From assembly GCF_000143105.1 (NCBI RefSeq), contig NW_014040784.1, forward strand, positions 686,761 through 750,760: a DNA stretch of 64,000 nucleotides. The letters run 5' to 3'. Origin of the DNA: Grosmannia clavigera kw1407 (taxonomy: Eukaryota > Ascomycota > Sordariomycetes > Ophiostomatales > Ophiostomataceae). The notes below the pieces were generated by a model. It was not told the origin of the DNA and made no database searches. It was given only the letters and a program-made list of their open reading frames with translations. The translations under genes and the position numbers were made by a program. Positions within the stretch are counted from its first letter, which is position 1. Every line of letters begins with the position of its first letter. Shown here piece after piece: positions 21,382 to 31,935 of the stretch.

Positions 21382-21453
21382 TCCGACATGGTGTAATGGC
21401 TAACATCGGTCGCTCTCACCGACCAGCTCGGGGTTCGATTCCCCGTGTCGGAG
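21382..21453 (+). tRNA. tRNA-Glu(CTC): tRNA-Glu (CTC), second identical copy
   Basis: All 72 bases are identical to the copy at 7488-7559; the anticodon CTC is at 21415-21417. The flanking sequences are unrelated, so the gene itself is what is conserved. Same orientation as the first copy. Confidence 0.95.
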
Positions 21454-21464
21454 CTCAAATTTCA

Positions 21465-21469
21465 TTTTT
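21465..21469 (+). terminator. RNA polymerase III terminator
   Basis: Five T residues starting 12 bases after the tRNA end. Confidence 0.65.
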
Positions 21470-22964
21470 GCACTCCGAATAACAATCGCGGGTGTGTTTT
21501 TTTTCAACCGAATTTAGCTATGAATCGAACTTAAAGGAAACCTGCAATTATCTCTACGCAAAGGCATTTTCTCAAACAAGAAGGCCCTGGTGACCCTTGT
21601 ATTGGCAAAGACTGTCACCCAGGGAGCTCTTTATACTGACTGCTTAAGTACAGACAAAGAGTCTCGATCGTGGTAATATGCAGTCTTCCCCGAACATACT
21701 ATCCTGTTTTAAAATGCTGACTTCGCCTTGACCACCAGGACCTCCGTATATGCGCCCTGGAATGTTTTCGTCAATCTCTCATTACTGAGCTTTCGGGCTG
21801 ATGGATTTTCGTATTGAGAAACTTTGAAACAGTGCTTGCACTTGCGTTGCCTAGATACGGAAACAAAATGGGCGAAGACGCTTAGATTTCTTCTATATCT
21901 GTGTTTGGGTATGCTAAATCTTCTTCTCGCTCATATTACTGGTCACACCTCCACGATAATGCCTACTTCGGATCTAACTATTCTTCGTCGACAATTTTGT
22001 GCCGCTCTGAAAGCCAAAATACCGACATGTCTACTTTTCAAACACAAGTCCTTCACATGGTCTATGAAGTTGTGTCGAATAAACGGCTTATGCTGTTCGA
22101 AGATACAAGACACATCAGTAACTAGATAAACCATTCTGCGTACTCGTCTCTTCAGGAAACTCGAACAAAGAGACAAAGACAAAAGTAGATATGGAGCTAA
22201 ATCAAACCTTGTACAGCATCATCACCATTTGCAGATGCGTTCCACGGCGGCTTCTGGGGCACTTCCAGTTTGAACAGACAATTAATATATCCTGGCTTGT
22301 TCACAAGGATTTCATGTGCTTGGCAGAAAGACGAATATGAAATTTAGCAATGAACATCACGAGCTAGACCGAATCCACTTCACCTGAACATCATCCTTTG
22401 ACTGTAATGACTACATAAACGCCGACAAAGATCGTCCTCTGTCCATCGATCATGCCCATTTCATCCACGACAAAATAAAAAGGAACTGGCTGGCACTTAG
22501 GCAGAGACCAAAGCAAGCAGAAGGAAAACCAAATCTCACTGGGAGTTTTTGTTGACGCAAGTTAGAGCCGCCTCAGACTTTTCGTGGCCCTCGTGTCTTG
22601 ACGCGTGCTCGGGAGTTCTACACGCGTCTACTGCCGCGTAACTTCCCTTTCAGGCAGTGAGTTTTTTCCTCCAAGCCTTGTTGTTTCTCCTGCCCCCCCA
22701 ATTTGCCGAAGATCCATTCTCCGTCACTATAAGAACTACTCTAACTCTGCATCCAAAAGCCTCCCTTTTCGAGCAGACAGGTATGCCCCCCCTCCCTCCT
22801 CCCCCATCAGCTAGCCTGGTTCTACCACTGTCATCTTTCTGCCCTTCTATCATTCTGATACGTTCATCCCATCTCTGCTGCGCGTAAACGGTTGATGCTG
22901 ACTTGACCCCAGAGACAAAGCACGAAGCGGGAAGGACCAGATTGAGCCGGCAGGACTGACTGTG
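21470..22964. other. Intergenic region upstream of the glycosyltransferase
   Basis: No supportable gene. Short open frames at 21824-22129 and 21901-22125 lack domains. The final 350 bases are CT-rich (for example 22775-22805) and probably hold the promoter and leader of the next gene. Confidence 0.5.
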
Positions 22965-24491
22965 ATGGACTCGCAATTTCTCGCAGCCTGCCTAGTAAAC
23001 AAATGGACAACTGTCTTCATTGCTCTTTTCATCTGGAGATACCTTCGCCAGGTGGTCCATCTTGTCTCCTTCTGGCGGTATAGACCGGCCAAGATATCGG
23101 ACGATCCAAGCTTCACGGCAAGGGATGTGACGATCATCCTCCCTACCGTCGATCCGACGAACGGTCTTTTCACAGAGTGTCTCTTGACCATCATCGAAAA
23201 TGCACCGAGCCGTGTGATCGTTGTGACGGCTGGCGAGGCGTTGCGCCTGCAGACGGTCTCTATCGTGGCTGACGTTCGACGACAGGTGTCAGCTTAGGGG
23301 CTTGACACCACGATCGATGTCATTGCCGCGATGGAGGCCAACAAGCGCCAGCAGGTGGCCTACGCACTTCAGCTGGTCACTACTGCCATCGTGGCTCTGG
23401 TCGACGACCACGTCATGTGGACGGACAAGTTCCTCACGTTTGCCCTGCCGGCCTTTGACGATCGTCGCGTCGGCTTGGTCGGCACCAACAAGCGTGTCTT
23501 GCGTGAGACACACCACAGCTCCCTCGCGCACCGCATCCTCAACATGATCCAGTGCCTCTACCTGGAGCGTCACAACTTTGAGATCCGCTCGACCAACGCG
23601 GTCGATGGCGGCGTCTTTGTCGTCTCCGGCAGGACCTGTCTCGTGCGCTCCGAGGTTGTTGTCGGCACGGATTTCGTCGAGAAGTACACAAATGACTACT
23701 GCTTCTTCGGGCTCATCGGCCCGCTCGGCGCTGACGATGACAACTTTCTGACCCGCTGGTGCGTCGCCCACGGTTGGAAGATCCGCATCCAGTACTGCCC
23801 GGAGACCCTCGTCACTACTACGCTCGGCAGCTCCTTCAAGTTTGCCGGCGGGCTCCGGCGCTGGGTGCGCACCACCTGGCGATCCAACGCTATCAGCCTC
23901 GTCCATGTCCATGTCTGGCGGGCACAGCCGTGGTGTGTCTACGCTGTCTACCTAACATCCTTTACGAACTTTGCCCTCTTCTACGACATCGCCCTGATCT
24001 ACGCACTGGCTCGCTCGGGCTTCGTGGATGGGCACTCGTGCGGGGCATTTGCCTTCGTCCCCGTCGTCTTCTGGATGGTACTTTTCAAAATGGTCAAGCC
24101 ATTTGCCTACTTTTGGCGCCACCCAGAGGATGTGATCCTGATCCCAGCATACTTCCTGTTCACCTGGGCCCACTCCTTCATCAAGCTGTGGGCTCTTCTC
24201 ACGGTGTGGGACTGCAGGTGGACCGGACGCAACCTTGAAGCAATCAACCAGACGTTGGAGAGACGCGAGATGGCAATCTTGGACCACGGAACCAACAAAA
24301 TTGTGGTGCAAGAAGAAAAAAGAACAAAAGAACAAGACGAAGAAAGCGAGACGATGTATAGAACGAAACGGGGAAATCGGATCCCCAGAGCACATACAAA
24401 AACTACAGCACTCATCAAGATGAAGTGCTCGGCCGATGCACAACCAATTGGTGCTGCCGAAGATCAGTTTCGGACAGCAAGGACATATTGA
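22965..24491 (+). pseudogene. Family 2 polysaccharide synthase-like glycosyltransferase with one in-frame stop
   Basis: One frame of 509 codons is open from the ATG at 22965 to the stop at 24491 except for a single TAG at 23295-23297 (codon 111). Both sides belong to the same protein. The N-terminus has a membrane segment (TTVFIALFIWRYL) and the start of the GT-A fold (DVTIILPTVDPTNGLFTECLLTI). The C-terminal side has NKRQQ, IVALVDDHVMW (sugar-nucleotide Asp motif), GADDDNFLTRW (acceptor-side Asp motif), the Arg/Trp motif RRWVRTTWRSN and several membrane spans. This is the layout of processive hyaluronan/chitin-synthase-like GT2 enzymes of fungi (Cps1 type), which make a cell-surface polysaccharide. 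Either a recent nonsense mutation, stop readthrough or a sequencing error. A 12-base GT...AG stretch (23286-23297) contains the stop but is too short for a spliceosomal intron. Confidence 0.8.
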
Positions 24492-25077
24492 CACGAATCA
24501 CCATGTACTCGTTGGAGCGGATAACCAAAAGCGGCCAGATTCGATCATATACGATACGATGTTGGCAAATACTGGACATATACAGATACTGGGCTATTTG
24601 TGCTAAGACAGGAATTGTGTTTGATTAAGGGCTCCGAGATATGAGCTAGATTTTGTCAGATAGTGTTGAAAATTGAAGCTGTGGCAACAGGTTTGGACAT
24701 AAAATGCCACAATTTGCCTACATCTACGTCTGGAAAGAGCGTCCGTCCATTTTTGTACCTAGCGGTATGTCCATTGGTGTTTGCACCTTCGCGACAGGGC
24801 CGCTCCTTCTCTAATGGCCGAGTCGAGGGAAGGGTGGTCTGACGACCTTTTTTGAGAGAGCAGAGTTCAATTCTGTTTGTGCTTGATCTACTACTTTTCA
24901 AATAGCAAGCTCACTGCCAATCAGTGTTTTTTTTTGGTCCTGTATCGCATGCAATAGCATTACGAAAAGCAACCAAGCGAACAGAGAATCATATCTGTTA
25001 CAAAAGGTAAGACAAAGCACGGGGACGGCAGTTCTTATTTGGCAGCGAATAATCACTAACCATGTAGCATTTCCACC
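24492..25077. other. Intergenic region
   Basis: AT-rich, with no gene that I can support. Presumably the glycosyltransferase 3' end and the peroxidase promoter. Confidence 0.5.
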
Positions 25078-26353
25078 ATGAAACCAGGACCAGCACTCGC
25101 CATCATCCTTCTCGGTGGTGCCAGCAACATTGCTGATGCATTCCCGGCTAGCCATCACCAGCAGTCGAACGCTACCCAACGACGATACCTGCATGGCCTC
25201 ACACGCATGGCCCAGTCGACGGTCCTCCTGGGTGATCTGGCCATTGATGGGGCAACGACAGAGTCAGGCCAGGCGATTCAGGCCATCCTCCAGGGCACGG
25301 CGTCGGCCCGGGTTGAGAACGAAGAAACATACAGACAGCCTTTGGGTGGGCCCCATGTCAAGGCTTGTCACGAAAACACATGCTGCGTCTGGAGCCACAT
25401 TGTGGCGCAGATGACGGCGACATTCCGGTCAGCTGACGGCCGACACTGCACGGCTCTGGCACGGAGTGCGATCCGCATGGGCTACCATGATGCGGGGGCC
25501 TGGAACACGTCGATGCCACGATTGTCGGCCGAGGCAGTGGCACACGGCATCGGAGGCGGCGGTGCGGACGGGTCAATTCTGCTGTCGGATGGCGAGCTGA
25601 ATCGGACGGAAAATCGCGGACTGCAGGACATTGCCCACTTGGTGATGAGCTGGTACAATGTCTACCACTGGAGCCATGGGGTGTCGGCGGCGGATCTGAT
25701 CCAGATGGGTGCACTTGTGGCCACGACGGCCTGTCCGGGAGGTCCACGGATCCGTGCTTTTGTGGGCCGTCACGACGTTGAGCCCGGATCACCACCGCCA
25801 CCGCATGGGCTACTGCCACCATCCTCGTCGGACGCGCCGTGGATGCTGTACGTGTTCAAGGCCAAGACGCTGTCGCCGGCTGACCTGGTGGCACTTGTGG
25901 GGGCGCATACGGTCTCGCGGCAATTTTTTGTCGACACGATGTACGCGGGCCAGGCACAGGACTCGACGCCGGCGGTGTTTGACACGCGGTTCTTTGACGA
26001 GACGACGGCGGCCGAGAAGTCGCCCCCGGGCGTCTACAGCTTCCACTCAGACATGTCGCTGGCGGCAGACCCGACAACGCAGCCGATTTGGGCGAGTTTC
26101 ACAGGGGAAAACGTGCACGGCTCATAGGTTGAGGTGAGTGGGGTGAAAGAGGGAAAGCAGGAAAGAAAGAGGGTCAAAAAAAGCGCGAGAGGCGAGAGAC
26201 AATAATAAAACAGGGCAAGCAGCTAACTGGATGACTGGACAGGCATACGTGGCCGCTTATTTCCGGCTTGGACTACTGGGGGTGCAGAATCTGAACGGGC
26301 TGACGGATTGCAGCGGCGTTCTGCCGGCATCGAGGACGACAGACGGCAGTTGA
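25078..26353 (+). pseudogene. Secreted class II-like heme peroxidase with stop just before the last intron
   Basis: The first frame (25078-26127, 349 codons) starts with a signal peptide (about residues 1-21). It has the distal heme motif ARSAIRMGYHDAGAW (Arg and His), GGGGADGSILL for the calcium site, DLIQMGALVATTACPGGPRI, and the proximal His in LVALVGAHTVSRQ. This is the pattern of fungal secretory peroxidases (class II and ligninolytic-like). The frame meets a TAG at 26125-26127. Two codons later is a strong donor (GAG/GTGAGT at 26134), then a GCTAAC branch site and an ACAG acceptor ending at 26242. The second exon (26243-26353) continues in phase with the expected C-terminus, AYVAAYFRLGLLGVQNLNGLTDCSGVLP. 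Without the TAG the protein would have the normal family length; TGG to TAG is one G-to-A change. Product as written loses about 40 residues. Confidence 0.78.
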
Positions 26354-27151
26354 GAGAGAAAGGTGAGGTGGAGAAGGTTGTTCGCAGGGCTCAGAGGCTA
26401 CGGAGTACGGATTACGGAGTACGGAGTATTTTAGGCCAAACAGTCGAGAAGCAGTCGAGAAGCAAAACAGCAATATGACATTGGTTTCAGCGGCCGGGAT
26501 CACTGCGGCTGACAGTGGGCCGATGTCGAGATTCTAGCCTGAGATTCCGCTTCTGCCCGTTGCACGCGCAGCTCTAATTCTGCAACGGCTTACGGAGTAC
26601 TATCTACGGTTGCCCAAGACAGGACCCATGACGGGCGATCTGCCCCACGGCCGAATCAGCGGCTAGCGGTTTCCAATTTAAAACAGCGGATCCACAATGG
26701 CAGGGCAAACAGCTGATGGCGGATGGGCCAGGGCATTGTGGCATGATTGCGGACTGCCGGATCAGACGAGAATTCTGGCTGGACGGCTGCTACGATGCTC
26801 ACGCCACTTGGCCGCGCAGGCCACACCGACATCACCACCCATCTCGGCAGAGATCTGGTGATGGAGGGGCCGCAGTCGTAGTGGTGCTTTAAAATGTGGC
26901 ACGCGAGCCAGCATGCGATTCTGGTTTCGCATTTCCATCTTGGCCTTGATCGTGTCGGAGATTTGCAGTCGATTGAGTGCGACACTGAGGAGGGAGCTTG
27001 ATGAGTATTTGAACAGCACTAGACCCAGCGATCGATCACAGAAGACAGCCATAGGACAGCACAAAAGGCAAAACTGCACATCCACCTGCTCGCATCGCAT
27101 CAAGCACATCCTCCACCCTCCACCCTCCACCCAATCAGTCCAACCGCCACG
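26354..27151. other. Intergenic region with tandem TACGGAGTA words
   Basis: No supportable gene. A short array of TACGGAGTA-type words fills 26399-26430 and another copy lies at 26591-26599. The end before 27152 carries CCCTCCAC repeats and a CCAAT-like CCAATCA, consistent with a promoter. Confidence 0.5.
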
Positions 27152-28092
27152 ATGGTCGGACGGGTTATCGACATGCGGCATATTGACCGCAAGGAGCTGT
27201 ACACCAGCCTGGATGCCCGGATCCAGTACCTGCACAGCTTCCTGGACTTTAGCAGCAGTACGTGTGTGCATGTGCTGGCATGACTGTGCGGAGAGGCGGC
27301 TAATCTGAGCGATTCTCTGCAGCGGACATTGACCATCTGGTCGCGGGCGCCAAATACATCAAGGTGCTGATCCCGGCGGTGACGAACATTGTGTACCGCA
27401 AGCTGCTGCAGTACGACATTACGGCGCGGGCGTTTGAGACGCGGTCGACGTCGTTTGAGGGTCCGCTGGACGCAGTGCCGGCCGAAGACTCGCCGCAGAT
27501 CCTGCATCGCAAGATGTTTCTGCGGGCGTATCTGGCGCGTCTGTGCAGCGACCCGTCGCAGATGACGTTCTGGGAGTATCTCGACAAAGTCGGCATGATG
27601 CACGTCGGTCTCGGGCGAGCGCATCCGCTGCACGTCGAGTACATTCACATTGGCGCGACCCTGTCTCTGATCCAGGACGTGTTGACCGAGGCGGTCCTCA
27701 GCCATCCGCGTCTCTCGATGGGCCGCAAGATGGGCCTCGTCAAGGCGCTCGGCAAGGTCATCTGGATCCAGAACGACCTGTTTGCCAAGTGGTACGTGCG
27801 CGACGGCGAGGAGTACACGGACGGCGTCGACTACAGCAAGCTCATCGACCGCGAGGGCTTCCTGCACGGCCAGCGCATCCTTGCCGCCGACGAGAGCGAG
27901 AAGAGCAGCGAGCGCGGCGACGACGACAGCGAGCAGGGCACGGAGCGCGGCGAAACAGCCGCCCTGCCCGCTGACGGCGTCTGTCCGTTTGCCAGCATGG
28001 CCAAGACCATGGCGCCCAGCCTCAAGGCCGCCGGCAGCGCGATACCGGTGCCGGTCATCGTGGCCGATCCGGCTCCTGGCACACAGAAATAG
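27152..28092 (+). CDS. Protoglobin-domain protein
   Basis: Two exons (27152-27257, 27323-28092), joined across a 65-nt phase-1 intron, encode 291 residues. The sequence matches the fungal protoglobin family: HIDRKELYTSLDARIQYLHSFLDFSS, KYIKVLIPAVTNIVYRKLLQYDITARAF, then FWEYLDKVGMMHVGLGRAHPLHVEYIHIGATL, with the likely heme-ligating His in the last block, and KALGKVIWIQNDLFAKWYV. Protoglobins bind heme and small gases (oxygen, NO, CO). No signal peptide or transducer domain is fused; the C-terminal 70 residues are acidic then Pro/Ala-rich. The start at 27152 fits family N-termini. Intact. Function in fungi is unknown to me; gas sensing or NO chemistry is inference. Confidence 0.9.
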
Positions 28093-28299
28093 GGGCGGAC
28101 GGCAGGGCCGGCGGCAACCGGATGGACGACGGGTTCATATCTTTGGGCATGGCATTGCGTTGATGGACTTTAGACCGCATGGGTTGAATTTGTTTGGATC
28201 CTTAGTCAGCATATATGTGCATCGTTTGCATTGCATCGTTTGAGCACCTTTGTTAGCATCCATTGTCGGCATCCTTTCTTCGTCCTCTGCTGCCATCCC

Positions 28300-29160
28300 T
28301 CACGACTTCCCCAGCTCCGTAGCCCGTTCCGTAGCGGCAACGACGGCCTTGTCGACCATGGCCTCGAAGCCGGACTGCTCGAAGCTGACGAGGGCAGCAT
28401 GCGTGGTGCCGTTGGGGCTGGTGACGTTTTTGCGCAGCTGTCCGGGCGAGTCGGCCGACTGAACGAGCATAGCGCCAGCGCCGAGACACGTCTGTTTAGC
28501 AAGCCGGCTGGCCTGGTCGAGGGGAAGGCCGAGTTTGGTGGCAGCTGTGACGAGGTGCTCGACCATGGCGAAGAAGTAGGCAGGGCCGGATCCCGACAGC
28601 CCGGTGACGACATCCAGCAGCTCCTCGCGGTCCACCCACTCGGCGGCCTTGCTGACGCTCTGCAGCAGCTCTGTCGCGAGCGTCTTCTCGGCTGCCGTCA
28701 GATCGTCGCCGGCAAACAGTCCGGACGCACCCTCGCCCACGAGCGCTGGCGTGTTGGGCATCACGCGCACCACGTGTGGCACGCGTCCATCCTTCGTCGT
28801 GGTCCACTGGCGCAGGCTTGCCAGCGTCACGCCAGCCGCAATCGACAGGATCACCGGCGTCGTCGTCGCCGTCGGCCGCGTCCCATCGGCCGTCCACGAC
28901 GCTGCCACCTCCCGACACGCCGTCTGTGCCACCTGCGGCTTCACCGAGATCACCACCAGATCCGCACCCGCCGCTGCTTCCGCGTTCGATGTCGTCGTGC
29001 GCACACCCAACGCCGCCATCTTGGCCCGGTTCACGTCCCATGGCTCGGCCACGCAGATCTGCTCGGCTGCAATGCCTCGTGCCAGCAGGCCGCCAATGAT
29101 CGCGCCGGCCATGTTGCCGCCGCCGATAAACGAGAGCTTTGCCGACTGGAGGGCGGCCAT
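28300..29160 (-). CDS. PRO3: Pyrroline-5-carboxylate reductase
   Basis: Single exon, 286 residues, the usual length. It performs the last step of proline synthesis, NAD(P)H-dependent reduction of 1-pyrroline-5-carboxylate. The N-terminal Rossmann motif is LSFIGGGNMAGAIIGG, followed by VISVKPQ and the signature MPNTPALVGEG; the dimer and active-site region shows VDREELLDVVTGLSGSGPAYFF and TCLGAGAML, with the C-terminal SPNGTTHAAL. The start at 29160 (MAALQSAKLSF) is chosen over an in-frame ATG at 29250 because it abuts the fold. Cytosolic. It converges with the protoglobin gene, about 200 bases apart. Confidence 0.95.
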   Translation of the reverse strand: MAALQSAKLSFIGGGNMAGAIIGGLLARGIAAEQICVAEPWDVNRAKMAALGVRTTTSNAEAAAGADLVVISVKPQVAQTACREVAASWTADGTRPTATTTPVILSIAAGVTLASLRQWTTTKDGRVPHVVRVMPNTPALVGEGASGLFAGDDLTAAEKTLATELLQSVSKAAEWVDREELLDVVTGLSGSGPAYFFAMVEHLVTAATKLGLPLDQASRLAKQTCLGAGAMLVQSADSPGQLRKNVTSPNGTTHAALVSFEQSGFEAMVDKAVVAATERATELGKS

Positions 29161-29399
29161 TGTGCTTGGTTGTTGGTGTGCTGCTGATGCGTGGTTGTGC
29201 GTGTACGTATGACGACGAGGTGGACGTAATGCGTTTTTATCCATTACCAAAATTTAGGTCCGCTTTCGGCAGCGTTGGATTATGTAAGCATCTGGCTAGT
29301 CGAACCGCTGGAGCCTGTCAGTCTTTTCAGGTGCTAGTCAACTGGATGAATCATCTGGACAAAGGTGATCAGTCTCCCACGACTATATCCAGCTCGTAC

Positions 29400-31172
29400 T
29401 CAAGCCAAGCTGATGTTGGCGCTGTACGGTCCCACAAAGATGGCCCAGTCGTTGGCCTGGCCGACTGGTCCAGCCTCGTCGCCGTCGAGCGCCAAGTCGC
29501 GCATGCGCCACACCTTTTCGATGACTGCTTGGGTGCGAGCCAGGTTGGCCAGCGACGAATGGGCCATGGCCACGAGCGTCTCGAGCACGAGCCGTCGTCC
29601 GGAGAGGGTGTAGCGGTCTGTTCCCGGCGACCGAAACACGGCCGCGTCCTGGGCGTCCAGCTCGACGGCGGCCACAAAGAGCGGAAACGACAGGCCAGCA
29701 GTGCAACCGGCGACCACCAGACGAGCTGTGCCCTCGAGCACGGTGCGAACGAGACGAGCAACGGCCGGCGTCGCCGGTGCAGCATCGTGCAGCACGCAGT
29801 AGAGGTAGAGCCGGACGGCCAGCCGCTTGAGCTCGGCAGCCTGCAGCAGGGGGTCCTGTCCATCCCGTCCATCGTCGTCGTCTTCCTGCAGCCGGTGCAG
29901 CTCGTCTAGCTCGTCCAGTCGGTCCAGTTCGTCCTCCAGGGCGGCGGCCTCGGCGGCAAAATAGGCCGGCGTGACGGCTTCGCGGGCGCGCAGACGGCTC
30001 AGATCGGTGATGCGGCACAGCACGCGCACAAGGCCGGCGCTGCAGCCCATCCAGACGTCCATGGCCAGAACGTCGGTCTCGGACGCCTCGGCCATGGCCA
30101 CCTGTTCCCAGTAGTCGGCGCCAAAGACGGACGCGTTCTCGCAAGCGGCACGGCTGATGACGTCCTGGAAGGCGAAGAAGCGCTCGGCAAAGCCGGCAAG
30201 CAGGGCGAGGGTCGTGCTTCTCGAACCGCTCTCGCGTGAAGCAACCACGTTCCGGCTCCTTCGAACAACGTCCTGGCTGGCCCGCAGATGGATTACCCAT
30301 CGATGATCGCACTTGTCGACAATCTCGTAGAGACACAGGAACATCATCAACACGAGGATCTGCGCATCCCAGGGAGCGGCGTTCGTGCTCGAGCTGGAGA
30401 CAGCCGCCAAGGCGGCCAGTCGTCGTCGGAGCGCGCCCATGACATCCGCATGCAGTTCCAGGGCCGTCTTTCCCCAGGCAGCAGCAGTCGGGCTGTCCGA
30501 GTCGGCGGCCATGCTGCAGTGGCGGGCCGCGAGGGCCATGGCCGCCCGCAGCACGTCGCCGTGGCCAGTCTCGTGCAGCACGGGCACGACGAGGCTGGCA
30601 AAAGGCGAGGGGTGGCGATGTGACGGCGTCGTCAGCGGGCAGAGCCGGACGAGGTAGTAGTCGAGCAGGGCGGCGTCGACGCCGAGAAGCGTAGGGTAGG
30701 ACGAGGGGGTGTAGGTCCGAGGGGGGACCAAGTCCGGCGGAGCACCTGCCGCGGTAGATCGGCTGGAAAGCAGCATTCCCATCCCGGTGGCTGCGACGCA
30801 GTCAAGACAGCTGCTGTGGCTGTCGGCGAGCTCGCAGAAGAGCGTGTTGATAAAGTGGTGGGCGTGGATGGGCGGAAGGACGGGCGAGGCGGACCCGAGG
30901 AGCTGTTGTCTCTCTGGAACGTCGCCTTGTCCAGAAAGCCCCCGCTTGGCCCAGCAGCCCTGGCGGCCAAAGGCGAGGCCACGGCTCGCAAACTCGGGCT
31001 GCCACTTGAGCTGCAGGCCGCTGTCGCAGGCCAGACCGCGACGGCTGCAGTTGTGGCAGCACGGCCGCGCCTCGTCGCACTTGACCTTGCGCTGGCGGCA
31101 CGTCTTGCAGCCAGTACGGACGCGCTGCCGGACGCAGAGCGCAGCCGGATCGCGGCGGCTGCGACGTGGCAT
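29400..31172 (-). CDS. Zn2Cys6 transcription factor
   Basis: Single exon, 590 residues. The DNA-binding cluster lies at residues 22-49 (GCKTCRQRKVKCDE, then CHNCSRRGLACD), spacing CX2CX6CX6CX2CX6C, preceded by a basic stretch. The rest is helical and resembles the fungal transcription factor region with C-terminal regulatory helices (LLDYYLVRLCPL, MFLCLYEIVD, SRAACENASVFGADYW). Acidic patches at about residues 425-450 (LEDELDRLDELDEL and DDDDGRDG) may be activation or flexible regions. I start at 31172 because the alternative ATG 18 codons upstream adds only low-complexity residues. It lies head-to-tail behind pyrroline-5-carboxylate reductase, with 239 bases between; targets are unknown. Confidence 0.88.
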   Translation of the reverse strand: MPRRSRRDPAALCVRQRVRTGCKTCRQRKVKCDEARPCCHNCSRRGLACDSGLQLKWQPEFASRGLAFGRQGCWAKRGLSGQGDVPERQQLLGSASPVLPPIHAHHFINTLFCELADSHSSCLDCVAATGMGMLLSSRSTAAGAPPDLVPPRTYTPSSYPTLLGVDAALLDYYLVRLCPLTTPSHRHPSPFASLVVPVLHETGHGDVLRAAMALAARHCSMAADSDSPTAAAWGKTALELHADVMGALRRRLAALAAVSSSSTNAAPWDAQILVLMMFLCLYEIVDKCDHRWVIHLRASQDVVRRSRNVVASRESGSRSTTLALLAGFAERFFAFQDVISRAACENASVFGADYWEQVAMAEASETDVLAMDVWMGCSAGLVRVLCRITDLSRLRAREAVTPAYFAAEAAALEDELDRLDELDELHRLQEDDDDGRDGQDPLLQAAELKRLAVRLYLYCVLHDAAPATPAVARLVRTVLEGTARLVVAGCTAGLSFPLFVAAVELDAQDAAVFRSPGTDRYTLSGRRLVLETLVAMAHSSLANLARTQAVIEKVWRMRDLALDGDEAGPVGQANDWAIFVGPYSANISLA

Positions 31173-31935
31173 GCTGAAAAGAAAAGAAGAGCCGGGAGAA
31201 GACCGAGACCCAGACCCAGCAAACAAGGGGAGAAAGGCCGGAGGTAAAATGCCGGGATGACCGATTCGACGAGACCGACGGAGAGTGCCGTCGATTATGG
31301 AACGCTACCGGAACGGCAACAGGGCGAAATGAGTCTGGACAAGGGACGAACGGCCGTGACAAATGGAGCTTCCAAACGTATGCCAACCGTGGGGCGATAA
31401 GCAGGCGAGCAAGATGCAGCGGCCACGGGCTCTAGGCCGAAAGAGGAAAGCGTTTGTCGGCATGGATCCTGCCATTTTGGCGTCGGCCGATTAGTCAGAA
31501 TTCGAGCATTTCTCGCAATGTCTCAGGCACGACATCGTCTGGAATGCGTGCATGCGCACGGCTTTCTGAGTAGCGCAGGAACGCAGCAGACATGGAGAGA
31601 GAAGAAAGAAGAAAAGCCGTCGCCGCTTGTCGAGATGACGCGCCAGACGGGAAAAATGCACAACAAACAAGACGTCTCCCGAGGACGACGACGGGATCGC
31701 GAGATCACCACATCACGAGCCTGCTGTCTGACGGTGCTCTCGCTCCCATTGACACGCATCAGCAGCCTGCACCGGCCACAAGGCGACAAGCATGTTGTCG
31801 AGAGGACGCAACGAAGACGACAGATCCCGGCCCAACGTCGCGCGTGGCCGTGATCGCTACAGTCGGGCATCTCTGTCTGTCTCTCCGTCTTTTTCATCTT
31901 CCTTCTTTTCCTCTTCACCTCCCATCACAACCGAC
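31173..31935. other. Divergent intergenic region
   Basis: Shared upstream region of a minus-strand regulator and a plus-strand gene. No supportable gene; open frames here are short and domain-free. CT-rich stretch at about 31870-31925 directly before the next ATG. Confidence 0.5.

Noticed and set aside
23286..23297. Twelve-base GT...AG stretch as an intron removing the glycosyltransferase stop
   Set aside because: Far below the minimum spliceosomal intron size and without a branch site; kept only as a possible small insertion.
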